NCBI RefSeq assembly: GCF_024006985.1
Contig: NZ_JAMXIB010000004.1
Location: 215,421-279,420, forward strand
Length of the DNA: 64,000 bases
Source: Robiginitalea marina
GTDB lineage: Bacteria; Bacteroidota; Bacteroidia; Flavobacteriales; Flavobacteriaceae
Direction: 5' to 3'
Shown: in pieces, positions 28,125 to 37,298 of the stretch
How positions within the stretch are numbered: position 1 is the stretch's first letter
How the letters are laid out: every line of letters begins with the position of its first letter
The notes under the pieces: generated by a model
The model's input: only the letters and a program-made list of their open reading frames with translations
Told to the model about the DNA's origin: nothing
Database searches by the model: none
Translations under genes and position numbers: made by a program

Positions 28125-28964
28125 ATGAGCCGATCTGAATCAAATAATGGAAGGAAGCCTTCCGGAAGGCAGGGCGGCAATTTCCGAAAGAAAAGCTATG
28201 CCCGGGGGAACGCCCCCATAAAAAAACAAGCACCCCTTCGTTCCGAGGGGCCCCAGCTGATCAGGCTGAATAAATATGTAGCCAATGCCGGGGTCTGTTC
28301 CAGGAGGGAAGCAGACACCTATATTGCTGCCGGCAGCGTCACGGTCAATGGGAAGACTGTTACCGAAATGGGCTATAAAGTAAGCCCCGGGGATGAGGTC
28401 CGTTTCGACGGGAGGTTGCTGAAGAGTGAAAAAAAGGAATACGTCCTTTTGAACAAACCCAAAAATTTTATCACCACCACCCGCGATGAGCAGGGCCGGC
28501 GCACGGTGATGGAGCTGATCTCCAGGGCCAGCGATTCCCGCCTGTTGCCGGTGGGGCGACTCGACCGCAATACCACAGGGCTGCTCCTGTTCACCAATGA
28601 CGGGGACCTGGCCAAAACCCTGACCCACCCCAGGCACGGGGTCCGGAAGATCTATCACGTGGAACTCGATAAAATTGTAAAGGCCAGCGACCTCGATAAA
28701 ATCAGGCACGGGATTGAACTGGAAGACGGCCCGGTTAAGGTCGACGAAGTCAGCTATATTGCCGATGCCCCCAAAAGGGAAGTCGGCATTACCCTCCACA
28801 GCGGAAGGAACCGCATCGTGCGCCGGATATTTGAACACCTGGGGTACGAAGTGGTTAAACTCGACCGTGTGGTTTTTGCCGGCCTGACCAAAAAGGACCT
28901 GCCCCGGGGCCACTGGCGGCACCTGACGCCCCAGGAAGTCATCAACCTCAAGATGATCTCCTAG
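28125..28964 (+). CDS. RluB/RsuA-family rRNA pseudouridine synthase
   Basis: A 279-residue pseudouridine synthase. A basic, glycine-rich tail (1-45) precedes an S4 RNA-binding domain (IRLNKYVANAGVCSRREADTYI, about 46-67) and the catalytic domain with GRLDRNTTGLLLFTNDGDLA, where Asp147 is the expected catalytic residue, and the C-terminal GRNRIVRRIFEHLGYEV. It isomerises a uridine in ribosomal RNA, probably 23S as RluB does; RluF or RsuA specificity cannot be excluded. Its TAG stop overlaps the stop of the convergent argH in a shared CTAG. Confidence 0.9.
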   Translation: MSRSESNNGRKPSGRQGGNFRKKSYARGNAPIKKQAPLRSEGPQLIRLNKYVANAGVCSRREADTYIAAGSVTVNGKTVTEMGYKVSPGDEVRFDGRLLKSEKKEYVLLNKPKNFITTTRDEQGRRTVMELISRASDSRLLPVGRLDRNTTGLLLFTNDGDLAKTLTHPRHGVRKIYHVELDKIVKASDLDKIRHGIELEDGPVKVDEVSYIADAPKREVGITLHSGRNRIVRRIFEHLGYEVVKLDRVVFAGLTKKDLPRGHWRHLTPQEVINLKMIS

Positions 28965-30259
28965 CCTGGGATAGCCGGGGGCCAGGCAGCCTCCATTTTC
29001 AGTCTGATTTCTTGCAGGCAGAGGTTCCCGAGGCTCCCCTGATGCGTATGTTTTACCTTTTTTTCCGGACGGAAGTTGCCCGATTCGATTAAAGAGGCCA
29101 TTTCCTTATAGGCCTCCCTGAAGGGCATTCCTTCCTGTACCAGGGCATTCAGGGCGTCCACGCTGAAGAGGTAATCGTACCTGGGGTCGTCCAGGATGTT
29201 GCGGTTTACCCGCACGCTGCGCAGGCTTGTGGTGGTAATTTCCAGGCAGGCCTTAAGGTCTTCGATGGCGGGCAGCAACAGGGCCTTGGTCAACTGCAGG
29301 TCCCTGTGGTACCCGCTTGGGAGGTTCGTGGTCAGCAGGGCCAGCTGATTGGGCAGCCCCTGGAGGATGTTGCACTTGGCCCGTACCAGTTCAAACAAAT
29401 CCGGGTTTTTTTTGTGGGGCATGATGCTGCTGCCCGTAGTCAGGGAGTCGGGGAAGGACAGGAAGCCAAAATTCTGGCTCATGAACAGGCAAATGTCCAT
29501 CGCCATCCGGCTGAGGGTCCCCGCGACGGAAGCAAGCCCCATGGCTGTGGTGCGTTCCACCTTGCCCCGGCCCATCTGGGCGGCCACCACATTGAATTTC
29601 TGCGTTTCAAACCCCATCCGGGCCGTGGTAAAGGCGCGGTCTACCGGGAAAGAACTTCCGTAACCTGCCGCACTGCCCAGTGGGTTTTGGTCGGCCACCC
29701 GGTAGGCTGCCCGCAGCAGGTGCACGTCGTCGATGAAGGTTTCGGCATAGGCCGAAAACCATAATCCGAAGGACGACGGCATGGCTACCTGCAGGTGGGT
29801 ATACCCCGGTAACAGGATGTCCCTGTGCTCCTCCGCCAGGGCCATCAACAGGTCGAAAAGGGTGCGGATCCGGTCTCTGAACCCCACGAGCTCGTCTTTG
29901 AGGAAGAGCTGCAGGGCAACCAGTACCTGGTCGTTCCTCGAACGGGCGGTATGGATTTTCTTGCCTGCTTCCCCCAGGCGCCGGGTCAGTTCGTACTCGA
30001 TTTTCGAGTGCATGTCTTCGAAAGGGGCCTCGATCGGGAAGCTTTCGGCCCGGATTTCCTCCGCGATCCGATCCAGTTCCCGCAGGATGGCCCGGGTCTC
30101 CCCCGGGTCGAGGATGCCGATTTTTCCCAGCATCTCTGCATGGGCCCTGGAGGCCATTACGTCGTAACCCACCAGGACCTGGTCCAGTTCCCTGTCATTC
30201 CCGACCGTAAAGCGGTCCATGTGTTCATCCGGGGTGCCCCCCTTATCCCATAATTTCAT
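28961..30259 (-). CDS. argH: Argininosuccinate lyase
   Basis: A 432-residue fumarase/aspartase-superfamily lyase that splits argininosuccinate to arginine and fumarate, the last step of the pathway. The family signature GSSIMPHKKNPD is at 276-287, with the catalytic Ser278 region and His155 in PGYTHLQ; HTARSRNDQ at 103-111 is the ASL substrate loop. It is last in the arginine cluster, 133 bases after argE, a gap that could hold a separate promoter although none with consensus was found. Its stop overlaps the convergent pseudouridine synthase by four bases, with no terminator between them. Confidence 0.95.
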   Translation of the reverse strand: MKLWDKGGTPDEHMDRFTVGNDRELDQVLVGYDVMASRAHAEMLGKIGILDPGETRAILRELDRIAEEIRAESFPIEAPFEDMHSKIEYELTRRLGEAGKKIHTARSRNDQVLVALQLFLKDELVGFRDRIRTLFDLLMALAEEHRDILLPGYTHLQVAMPSSFGLWFSAYAETFIDDVHLLRAAYRVADQNPLGSAAGYGSSFPVDRAFTTARMGFETQKFNVVAAQMGRGKVERTTAMGLASVAGTLSRMAMDICLFMSQNFGFLSFPDSLTTGSSIMPHKKNPDLFELVRAKCNILQGLPNQLALLTTNLPSGYHRDLQLTKALLLPAIEDLKACLEITTTSLRSVRVNRNILDDPRYDYLFSVDALNALVQEGMPFREAYKEMASLIESGNFRPEKKVKHTHQGSLGNLCLQEIRLKMEAAWPPAIPG

Positions 30260-30392
30260 TGGCGTGTTTTATTTTCCGTTCACTATAAAGGGGAACCACC
30301 CCCCGCTACCCCCACTCTAAAACTACGGTTTTTCCCCGCAAACCCGATGCACCCCCCCAAAACGGGCCCCTTCACCGGAAGTCAGGGGCCGG

Positions 30393-31475
30393 CTATCCCT
30401 CACCTGCAGGCAGCAGGAAACGCTCCAGCATGCTGCCATAGAGGCGAATCCCTTCCCTGATTTCCCTCAGATAGATGAACTCGTCGGCGGAATGGGACCT
30501 GGAGCTTTCCCCAGGCCCCATTTTAAGGGAAGGGCAGCTCAGGGCAGCCTGGTCCGAGAGGGTGGGGGAACCATAGGTTTCCCGGCCCAGGGCCACCCCT
30601 GCGCGCACCAGGGGGTGGGCCGGATCGATGTTGGAGGAATTCAGCCGCAGCGATCGGGGCTGAAGGGAACAGGGGGCTTCCCTGCAAAGGAGGTCTGCAA
30701 TTTCCTGGTTGGAATAACAGTCGTTTACGCGCACGTCCACCACCAGGTGCACTTCGGAGGGGACCACGTTGTGCTGCGTCCCGGCGGCAATCTGGGTGAC
30801 CGTTAGCTTCACCTCCCCCAAATGCGCCGAGGTTTTAGGGAAATGATAGTCCCGGAACCATTCCAGAACTTCAATGGCCTTATAGATGGCATTGTTGGGG
30901 TTTGGGTGTGCTGCATGGGAAGGCGTCCCCCTGACCACGGCATCGAAGACCACCAGCCCCTTTTCGGCAACGGCCAGGTGGAGCCCGGTCGGCTCCCCTA
31001 CCAGGGCCACGTCAATAGGCGGCAGCAGGGGCAGGACGCTGCCAAGGCCTCCCGGCCCTGAAGTCTCCTCCTCCGCTGAGGCCACCAGTACCAGGTTGTG
31101 CGACAGGCCCGTCCTGGGGTACCACTGGGCGAAAGTGACCAGGAGGGCCGCCAGGCAGCCGCCGGCATCATTGCTTCCCAGGCCATACAATTTGCCGTCT
31201 TCCAGGCTGGCCTGGAAAGGATCCCGGGTATAGGCCTGGTTGGGCCGGACCGTATCGTGGTGGGAATTCAGCAACAGGGTGGGCTTTGCCGGGTCAAAAT
31301 CGGCATTCAGGGCGAATACATTGTTCAGGTGACGCTGGCTGGGGATGTTTTTTGTGGCGAGCCAGCGCTCCAGCAAAAGGGCGGTTTCCTTTTCCTCCCC
31401 GGAAAAGGATGGGGTGCTGATCAGTTGCTGTAACAGGGCAATCGCCTCTTCGGAAAGGATGTCGGGGGTTGTCAT
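30393..31475 (-). CDS. argE: M20-family N-acylornithine/N-acylcitrulline deacylase (ArgE type)
   Basis: A 360-residue M20 metallopeptidase-fold deacylase. Metal-site motifs are LLNSHHDTVRP, GLGSNDAGGCLAALL and ASAEEETSGPGGLG. In a pathway with an acyl-ornithine transcarbamylase it should remove the acyl group from N-acylcitrulline, not from ornithine. The ATG overlaps the argB stop by four bases, so it is translationally coupled. ArgE, DapE and CPG2 enzymes resemble each other; position in the operon settles ArgE. Confidence 0.9.
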   Translation of the reverse strand: MTTPDILSEEAIALLQQLISTPSFSGEEKETALLLERWLATKNIPSQRHLNNVFALNADFDPAKPTLLLNSHHDTVRPNQAYTRDPFQASLEDGKLYGLGSNDAGGCLAALLVTFAQWYPRTGLSHNLVLVASAEEETSGPGGLGSVLPLLPPIDVALVGEPTGLHLAVAEKGLVVFDAVVRGTPSHAAHPNPNNAIYKAIEVLEWFRDYHFPKTSAHLGEVKLTVTQIAAGTQHNVVPSEVHLVVDVRVNDCYSNQEIADLLCREAPCSLQPRSLRLNSSNIDPAHPLVRAGVALGRETYGSPTLSDQAALSCPSLKMGPGESSRSHSADEFIYLREIREGIRLYGSMLERFLLPAGEG

Positions 31476-32251
31476 AGGCTGATTTTTGTAAAGGGGCCTG
31501 AAACGCCTTCCAAAAGGGTAGGCGGCCCGATGTACACTTCCGACACGCCCCGCTCCAGGGCGTGGAAGGCATTGGTCAGTTTTGGGATCATCCCGGCTGC
31601 GATTTCCCCCCGTTCCAGAAGTTCCCGGAACAGGCGCTGATCGAGCAGGGGGATGGTGCTTTCCGGATCTGTCACCTGCCGCAGGACCCCGGGTTTGTCA
31701 AAACAGTAATACAGGCGTGCCCGGCGCTCCCGCCCCAGGGCCACCGCAATCTCTGCGGCAACGGTATCGGCATTGGTATTGAGGAGTTGGCCCCTCCCAT
31801 CGTGGGTAAGGGCGCTGAAAACCGGCACCAGGCCAGCATCCAAAAGGGTTGTCAGGGTATCGGCTGCCACGTGTTCCACATCGCCGACAAAGCCATAGTC
31901 GAGGTTTCCGGGGGGCCTTTTCCGGGCCCTGATTAGCCCGGCATCGGCCCCGCTCAGGCCCAGGGCGTTGCAGCCGAGGGCCTGCAGCCGGGCCACAAGG
32001 GTTTTGTTGGCCAGCCCCCCGTAGACCATCACCACGACCTTCAGGCTGTCGGCATCGGTGATCCTGCGGCCATCGACCATTTTAGGGGTGATCCCCAGGG
32101 CCTGGCTGACCCGGCTGGCCTGCTGGCCCCCGCCATGCACGAGGATTTTTGCACCTCCCATTGCAGAAAAGCCCTGGCAGACGGCCTCCAGGAGGGCTTC
32201 CTCCTCCAGGAGGGCCCCGCCGATTTTTACGATGGAAACGGTTTTTTGCAT
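31472..32251 (-). CDS. argB: Acylglutamate kinase
   Basis: A 259-residue amino-acid-kinase-family enzyme phosphorylating N-acylglutamate. Motifs: KIGGALLEEE (N-terminal lysine loop), ILVHGGGQQAS, and NTNADTVAAEIAVAL. It lacks the N-terminal helix extension seen in arginine-inhibited hexameric kinases, so it may not be feedback regulated; that is inference from length. It lies between argF' (11-base gap) and argE (four-base overlap). Confidence 0.93.
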   Translation of the reverse strand: MQKTVSIVKIGGALLEEEALLEAVCQGFSAMGGAKILVHGGGQQASRVSQALGITPKMVDGRRITDADSLKVVVMVYGGLANKTLVARLQALGCNALGLSGADAGLIRARKRPPGNLDYGFVGDVEHVAADTLTTLLDAGLVPVFSALTHDGRGQLLNTNADTVAAEIAVALGRERRARLYYCFDKPGVLRQVTDPESTIPLLDQRLFRELLERGEIAAGMIPKLTNAFHALERGVSEVYIGPPTLLEGVSGPFTKISL

Positions 32252-32262
32252 AGGGTTCGGGG

Positions 32263-33201
32263 CTATAAGGATTCCAACAGGTGCATCAGGGCCAATTGGG
32301 CCGCCACGGTGCGGTTAGCCGCCTGGTCCATGACCAGGGAACGGGGGCCATCGAGCACGGCATCCTCCACCACCACGTTGCGGCGCACGGGAAGGCAATG
32401 CATGAATGCGGCGGATCCCAGCTTTTCTGCGGTCATCATCCAGGAAGGGTCCTGGCATGCCACCTTCCCGTACTCCCTGAAACTGCTCCAGTTTTTGACA
32501 TACACAAAGTCGGCTCCTTCCAGGGCTTCCTCCTGTTGGTATACGGGCTGGTAAGGCCCCACCTGGGCCGGATCCAGTTCATAGCCTTCGGGATGCGTGA
32601 TGACCAGTTCCACGGGCATCCGGGCCATCATCCGCACAAAGGAGTTGGGTACGGCCTGGGGCAGGGCCCTGGGGTGCGGGGCCCAGGACAGTACTACTTT
32701 GGGGCGTTGCGCGACCCGGTGCTGTTCGAGGGTCAGGGCATCGGCAAGGGCCTGCAGGGGGTGGGCCGTTGCGCTTTCCAGGTTGAGCACCGGCAGGCCG
32801 GAGTACTTCCTGAACCCGTCCAGGACCCTTTCGGCGGCATCGGCCTCCGGGTCGGTGAGGCCGGCAAAGGCCCGGACCCCCACCAGGTCGGCGTATTGCC
32901 CTACCACGGCAGCCGCTTCCCGGATATGTTCCGCAGCCGCCCCGTCCATGCGGGTCCCGTCTTCGAACTCCAGGACCCAGCCCTCCCCGCCGAAGTTCAT
33001 CACCATGACCTCCAGGCCCAGCAGGCGGGCGGCCTTTTGGGTGCTCAGGCGCGTGCGCAGGCTGTTGTTAAAAAACAGCAGGCAAAGGGTTTTTCCCTTT
33101 CCCAGGTTCCGGCAGGCCCCCGGGTCCAGGGAGAGTTCCCTGCCTTTGGCAAGCCATGTGCCCAGGGACGTGATATCCGATTCGTGGAGGAAGTGCTTCA
33201 T
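32263..33201 (-). CDS. argF': N-acylornithine carbamoyltransferase (probably N-succinylornithine type)
   Basis: A 312-residue transcarbamylase. The carbamoyl-phosphate site is NNSLRTRLS (the STRT-like loop), and HCLPVRRNVVVEDAVLD near the C-terminus is the form seen in acylornithine, not ordinary ornithine, transcarbamylases. Carbamoylation therefore occurs on an acylated ornithine, as in Bacteroides fragilis and Xanthomonas. In the MDGAAAEHI segment residue 90 is alanine. Family work shows that glutamate here favours acetylornithine while a small residue or proline favours succinylornithine, so succinyl substrates are suggested. The 3' end is 11 bases before argB and the start overlaps argD by four bases. 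Confidence 0.9.
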   Translation of the reverse strand: MKHFLHESDITSLGTWLAKGRELSLDPGACRNLGKGKTLCLLFFNNSLRTRLSTQKAARLLGLEVMVMNFGGEGWVLEFEDGTRMDGAAAEHIREAAAVVGQYADLVGVRAFAGLTDPEADAAERVLDGFRKYSGLPVLNLESATAHPLQALADALTLEQHRVAQRPKVVLSWAPHPRALPQAVPNSFVRMMARMPVELVITHPEGYELDPAQVGPYQPVYQQEEALEGADFVYVKNWSSFREYGKVACQDPSWMMTAEKLGSAAFMHCLPVRRNVVVEDAVLDGPRSLVMDQAANRTVAAQLALMHLLESL

Positions 33202-34325
33202 GTCAGTTCTTTTTCCAGGGCGTTAAACAGGAGCTCAAGGTCATCCTTCCCTACGGAAAGGGCGGGCAAGATGCGCAACAGGTTTTTGTTTTTCGAGCTT
33301 CCCGTAAATATGTGGTGGGTGTAGATCAGCCGGCTCCTCAGGGGGGCCACCTCAAAATCGAATTCCAGGCCCAGCATCAGCCCGCGGCCCTTTACCTGCC
33401 TGAGCCCGGGGAGGCCCTTGGCCCGGTCCCTGAAAAACCCTTCCAGGTCGGCTGCCCTGGGGATCAGCTGTTCCTGTTCGAGTACCTCCAGCACCGAAAG
33501 GACGGCCGTACAGGCCAGGTGGTTGCCGCCGAAGGTCGTCCCCAGCAAGCCGTGGCTCGCCTTGAAATCGGGGTGGACCAGGATCCCGCCCACAGGGAAT
33601 CCGTTGCCCATCCCTTTGGCCATGCTCACGATCCCGGGGCGGATGCCGGCATGCTGGAAGGCAAAAAAGGCGCCGCTTCGTCCGAAGCCGCTCTGCACTT
33701 CATCTGCAATGAGCACCGCCCCGTGCTTCCTGCAGAGCGCTTCGGCCCGCCTGAGGAAGGCCTCCCCGGCCATGTCGAGGCCCCCCACGCCCTGTATGCT
33801 TTCGAGGATCACGGCACAAACGTCCCCGGCTTCCAGTTCTTTTTCCAGGGCCCCCGCCTGGTTCAGGGGGAGGAAGGTGACCTCATGGCCGGCATTGAGG
33901 GGGGAGACCAGGGTGGGGTTGTCCGTGGCCGCCACCGCAGCGGAGGTTCGCCCATGGAAACTGTTATCAAAGGCGATTACCCGGGCTTTCCCCGTGTGGA
34001 AGGAGGCGAGTTTGAGGGCATTTTCGTTGGCCTCGGCCCCGGAATTACACAGGAAGAGCCGGTAGTCTTCCAGGCCGGAAGCCTTCCCGAGGTTTTGGGC
34101 CAGTTGTTCCTGCAGGGGGTTGTGCACCGAATTGCTGTAGAAGGCCATTTGCTGCAGCTGCCCTTGCAGGCGCTTGACAAAATGGGGGTGGGAATGCCCG
34201 ATGGAAATTACGGCATGCCCCCCGTAAAGGTCCAGGTACTGTATTCCCTCCCGGTCGGTAATCCAACTCCCTTCGGCCTTTACCGGGGTGATGTCGTAGA
34301 GGGGGTATACGTCAAAGAGTTCCAT
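33198..34325 (-). CDS. argD: Acetyl/succinylornithine aminotransferase
   Basis: A 375-residue class III PLP aminotransferase that converts N-acylglutamate semialdehyde to N-acylornithine. PLP-site features are NSGAEANENALKLA (94-107), LIADEVQSGFGRSG (205-218) and the Schiff-base Lys237 in SMAKGMGNGFPVGG. It overlaps argF' by four bases and follows proC by four bases. The length matches ArgD (about 380-400). Confidence 0.94.
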   Translation of the reverse strand: MELFDVYPLYDITPVKAEGSWITDREGIQYLDLYGGHAVISIGHSHPHFVKRLQGQLQQMAFYSNSVHNPLQEQLAQNLGKASGLEDYRLFLCNSGAEANENALKLASFHTGKARVIAFDNSFHGRTSAAVAATDNPTLVSPLNAGHEVTFLPLNQAGALEKELEAGDVCAVILESIQGVGGLDMAGEAFLRRAEALCRKHGAVLIADEVQSGFGRSGAFFAFQHAGIRPGIVSMAKGMGNGFPVGGILVHPDFKASHGLLGTTFGGNHLACTAVLSVLEVLEQEQLIPRAADLEGFFRDRAKGLPGLRQVKGRGLMLGLEFDFEVAPLRSRLIYTHHIFTGSSKNKNLLRILPALSVGKDDLELLFNALEKELT

Positions 34326-34329
34326 AGGC

Positions 34330-35124
34330 CTAGCCTTTACTGATTTGCGTGATCTTGTCGTAGGACGCCACGATCCCCTTGATGAGGGAGGAACTCAGCC
34401 CCTGGTGTTCCATTTCGTTCAGGCCCTCGATGGTGCACCCCATGGGGGTGGTCACCCGGTCGATTTCCTCCTCGGGGTGATGGCCCGACTGGATTAACAA
34501 TTCCGCAGCGCCCCCACAGGTATGCATGGCCAGTTCCCGGGCTTCTTTCGCGTCGAACCCGAGCTGAATGGCGCCCTGGGTAGTGGCCCGGATCAGCCGC
34601 ATCCAGAAGGCGATCCCACTGGCGCAGATTACCGTGGCCGCCTGCATCTGCTGCTCCGGGATCATCAGGGTATGGCCCATGCGGTTGAATATGGCAGCCG
34701 CCAGTTCCACCCGTTTTTTTCCGGCCTCATTGGAAGCCAGGCACGTCATGGAACGCCCCACGGCAATGGCCGTATTGGGCATGGCCCGGATCAGGTAGCG
34801 GTCAGGGCCCACTATGGCTTCCATGGCGGAAAGGCTGAAACCCGTAATGGTGGAGATCAGTACATGGTTGTCGTGCAGCAGGTCCTTTACCGATTCCAGG
34901 ATGCTTGCAAAATGCAGGGGCTGCACGGCAAAGATCAGGATATCGGACCCGGCTACGGCCTCCCGGTTATCGCGGGTAAGGGTCACCCTGCCGTACTCCT
35001 CAAAGCCCTTCAGGGCCTCCAGGTTCCTGCGGGTCAGGTACATGGAGGTAGCCCCCCCGCTATGCAGGATTCCTGTGGCTATGGAAACCCCCAGGTTTCC
35101 GGCTCCAATGATTGCTATTTTCAT
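34330..35124 (-). CDS. proC: Pyrroline-5-carboxylate reductase
   Basis: A 264-residue Rossmann-fold reductase with the dinucleotide loop IGAGNLGVSIATG (5-17) and the C-terminal ProC pattern (SGIAFWMRLI, then VTTPMGCTIEGL). It reduces pyrroline-5-carboxylate to proline with NAD(P)H. It sits inside the arginine operon between argC (16-base gap) and argD, an arrangement seen in other Bacteroidetes that links proline and arginine synthesis from glutamate semialdehydes. Confidence 0.93.
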   Translation of the reverse strand: MKIAIIGAGNLGVSIATGILHSGGATSMYLTRRNLEALKGFEEYGRVTLTRDNREAVAGSDILIFAVQPLHFASILESVKDLLHDNHVLISTITGFSLSAMEAIVGPDRYLIRAMPNTAIAVGRSMTCLASNEAGKKRVELAAAIFNRMGHTLMIPEQQMQAATVICASGIAFWMRLIRATTQGAIQLGFDAKEARELAMHTCGGAAELLIQSGHHPEEEIDRVTTPMGCTIEGLNEMEHQGLSSSLIKGIVASYDKITQISKG

Positions 35125-35140
35125 GATTGCATCGTTTAAA

Positions 35141-36115
35141 TTAAAACCCTATGGCTTTGAGGGCAAGCCCGGCCTCCTCCGGGAGCCCGAACATGAGGTT
35201 CATATTCTGCACGGCCTGCCCGGAAGCCCCCTTCAGCAGGTTGTCGATTACCGAGGTAACAAGCAACGTCCCCTGGTGCAGGTGCAGGTGCAGGTGGGCC
35301 GCATTGGTATTGACCACCTGCTTCAGGCTTGGGGGCGAATCCGAAATCCAGGTGAACGGGGCGTCCTGGTAATACGACTCGAAAAGCTCCCGCGCTTCCC
35401 GCAGCGTTCCCTCAAAAGGGGTATAGGCGGTAGCAAAAATCCCCCTCGAAAAATTCCCCCGCACCGGCAGGAAAAACACCTCCCCCACGGTGGGCTGCAA
35501 CCCCTTAAGGGTCTGCTCGATTTCCCCCAGGTGCTGGTGTGTGAAGGGCTTGTACCAGGAAACATTATCATTCCTCCAGCTGAAATGGGAGGTTTCCGAC
35601 AGGGAGGCCCCCGCTCCCGTGCTTCCCGTCAGGGCGTGCACATGCACCGGGTGGGTCAGCCTGCCCGCCCTGGCCAGGGGGAGCAGGGCCAGTTGGATCG
35701 CCGTGGCGAAACAGCCGGGGTTGGCGATGTCGCGGGCCTTCGCAATGGCTTCCTTCTGCAATTCCGGGAGGCCGTAGATAAACTCCCGGCCCTGCGCGGA
35801 TGCCTGTTCCGCAAGGCGGAATTCATTGCTGAGGTCTATGATGCAGGTCTTCGGGCCAAAGGACCATTCCCCCAGGAACTTCCCGGAATTCCCGTGCCCC
35901 AGGCAAAGGAAGACCACATCCGCCTCCTGGTTGACCTGGTCGGTAAAACACTGCCGGGTCTGTCCCAAAAGGTCGGGATGCGCCTCGGAAAGGGGTCTGC
36001 CGGCCCGGGTGGTGCTGTACACGAAATCGAGGGTGACGCCGGGGTGCCCCAACAGCAGGCGGATGAGTTCCCCCCCGGTATACCCCGACCCCCCAATGAT
36101 GCCTGCTTTAATCAT
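35141..36115 (-). CDS. argC: N-acyl-gamma-glutamyl-phosphate reductase
   Basis: A 324-residue semialdehyde-dehydrogenase-family enzyme reducing N-acylglutamyl phosphate to the semialdehyde. The NADP loop is IIGGSGYTGGELIRLL (6-21) and the catalytic cysteine is Cys135 in NPGCFATAIQ. The start overlaps the argG stop by eight bases, so the pair is coupled. Normal length. Confidence 0.95.
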   Translation of the reverse strand: MIKAGIIGGSGYTGGELIRLLLGHPGVTLDFVYSTTRAGRPLSEAHPDLLGQTRQCFTDQVNQEADVVFLCLGHGNSGKFLGEWSFGPKTCIIDLSNEFRLAEQASAQGREFIYGLPELQKEAIAKARDIANPGCFATAIQLALLPLARAGRLTHPVHVHALTGSTGAGASLSETSHFSWRNDNVSWYKPFTHQHLGEIEQTLKGLQPTVGEVFFLPVRGNFSRGIFATAYTPFEGTLREARELFESYYQDAPFTWISDSPPSLKQVVNTNAAHLHLHLHQGTLLVTSVIDNLLKGASGQAVQNMNLMFGLPEEAGLALKAIGF

Positions 36116-37298
36116 GGCTTTGGTGGATTTGGCGGGCTATTTTCCCCGGGTTCGACAGGATTTTGATAAAGCCTTTGGCCTCTGCGGCAGTCCACCCCGT
36201 ATTCATTTCCCCATAACTGCCGAAACCGGAATCCATCAGGTCAAAAGGCGATTCGATGCCTTCCAGTGCAAACCGGTAGGGGTGCAGGCTAACGAAGACC
36301 GTCCCGGTAACCCGGCGCTGGCTGTCTTCCAGGAACGATTCGATGTTCCGCATGACCTCGTCGAGGTACTGGCCTTCGTGCAGCAGCATGCCGTAGAAAC
36401 TGGAAAGCTGTTCCTTCTGGAACTGCTGCCATTTGCTTAGGGTGTGCTTTTCAAGCAGGTGGTGTGCCTTGATGATGACCAGGGGGGCTGCCGCCTGGAA
36501 CCCCACCCGGCCCTTGATGCCGATAACGGTATCCCCCACGTGGATGTCCCGCCCGATGGCATAGGCCGAGGCCATTTCTTCGAGCTGGCGGATCAGGGTT
36601 ACCGGCGATCCCTCCTGCCCGTTGAGGGCGGTCAGTTCCCCCCGGGTGAACCCAAGGGCCACGGTTTGCGGGGTTTCCCTGAGCAGGGGGCTGGGGTACG
36701 CCTGTTCCGGCAGCGGTTTTCGGGACCCCAGGGTCTCTTCCCCCCCTACAGAGGTACCCCACAGGCCTTTATTGATCGAGTATTTGGCTTTTTCCCAGGC
36801 ATAGGGGATCCCGGCCTCCCTCAGGTAGGCGATTTCCGCTTCCCTCGATAGCTTGCGGTCGCGGATGGGGGTAATGATTTCGATGTCGGGCGCCATGATT
36901 TGAAAAATCAGGTCGAAGCGCACCTGGTCGTTCCCGGCCCCCGTGCTCCCGTGGGCGATGTGGGAGGCCCCCAGGGCACGGGCGTAAGTCACTATTTCCA
37001 GCGCCTGTACGATCCGTTCCGCGCTCACCGACAGGGGGTAGGTGTTGTTGCGAAGGACATTCCCGAAGATCAGGTAGCGCACCACCTTGTCGTAGAACGA
37101 TTGCTCTGCATCCAGGGCTTTGTAGCTGTGGGCCCCGAGTTCCAGGGCCCGGGTGCCGATCGCTTCCAGCTCGGCCGGGCTGAACCCCCCGGTATTGACC
37201 GTAACGGCGTGGACCTCGAACCCTTCCCGGTGGGTCAGGTAGTGGGCGCAATAGGAGGTGTCGAGGCCTCCGCTGTAGGCTAGCACAAGTTTTTTCAT
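36108..37298 (-). CDS. argG: Argininosuccinate synthase
   Basis: A 396-residue ATP-dependent synthase joining citrulline and aspartate. The P-loop is LAYSGGLDTSYCAHYL at the N-terminus and GSTGAGNDQVRFD is the citrulline/aspartate-binding region. Second gene of the cluster; its ATG overlaps the stop of the GNAT gene by four bases. argG at the front of the operon, ahead of the early-step genes, is the usual Bacteroidetes order. Confidence 0.96.
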   Translation of the reverse strand: MKKLVLAYSGGLDTSYCAHYLTHREGFEVHAVTVNTGGFSPAELEAIGTRALELGAHSYKALDAEQSFYDKVVRYLIFGNVLRNNTYPLSVSAERIVQALEIVTYARALGASHIAHGSTGAGNDQVRFDLIFQIMAPDIEIITPIRDRKLSREAEIAYLREAGIPYAWEKAKYSINKGLWGTSVGGEETLGSRKPLPEQAYPSPLLRETPQTVALGFTRGELTALNGQEGSPVTLIRQLEEMASAYAIGRDIHVGDTVIGIKGRVGFQAAAPLVIIKAHHLLEKHTLSKWQQFQKEQLSSFYGMLLHEGQYLDEVMRNIESFLEDSQRRVTGTVFVSLHPYRFALEGIESPFDLMDSGFGSYGEMNTGWTAAEAKGFIKILSNPGKIARQIHQSHD

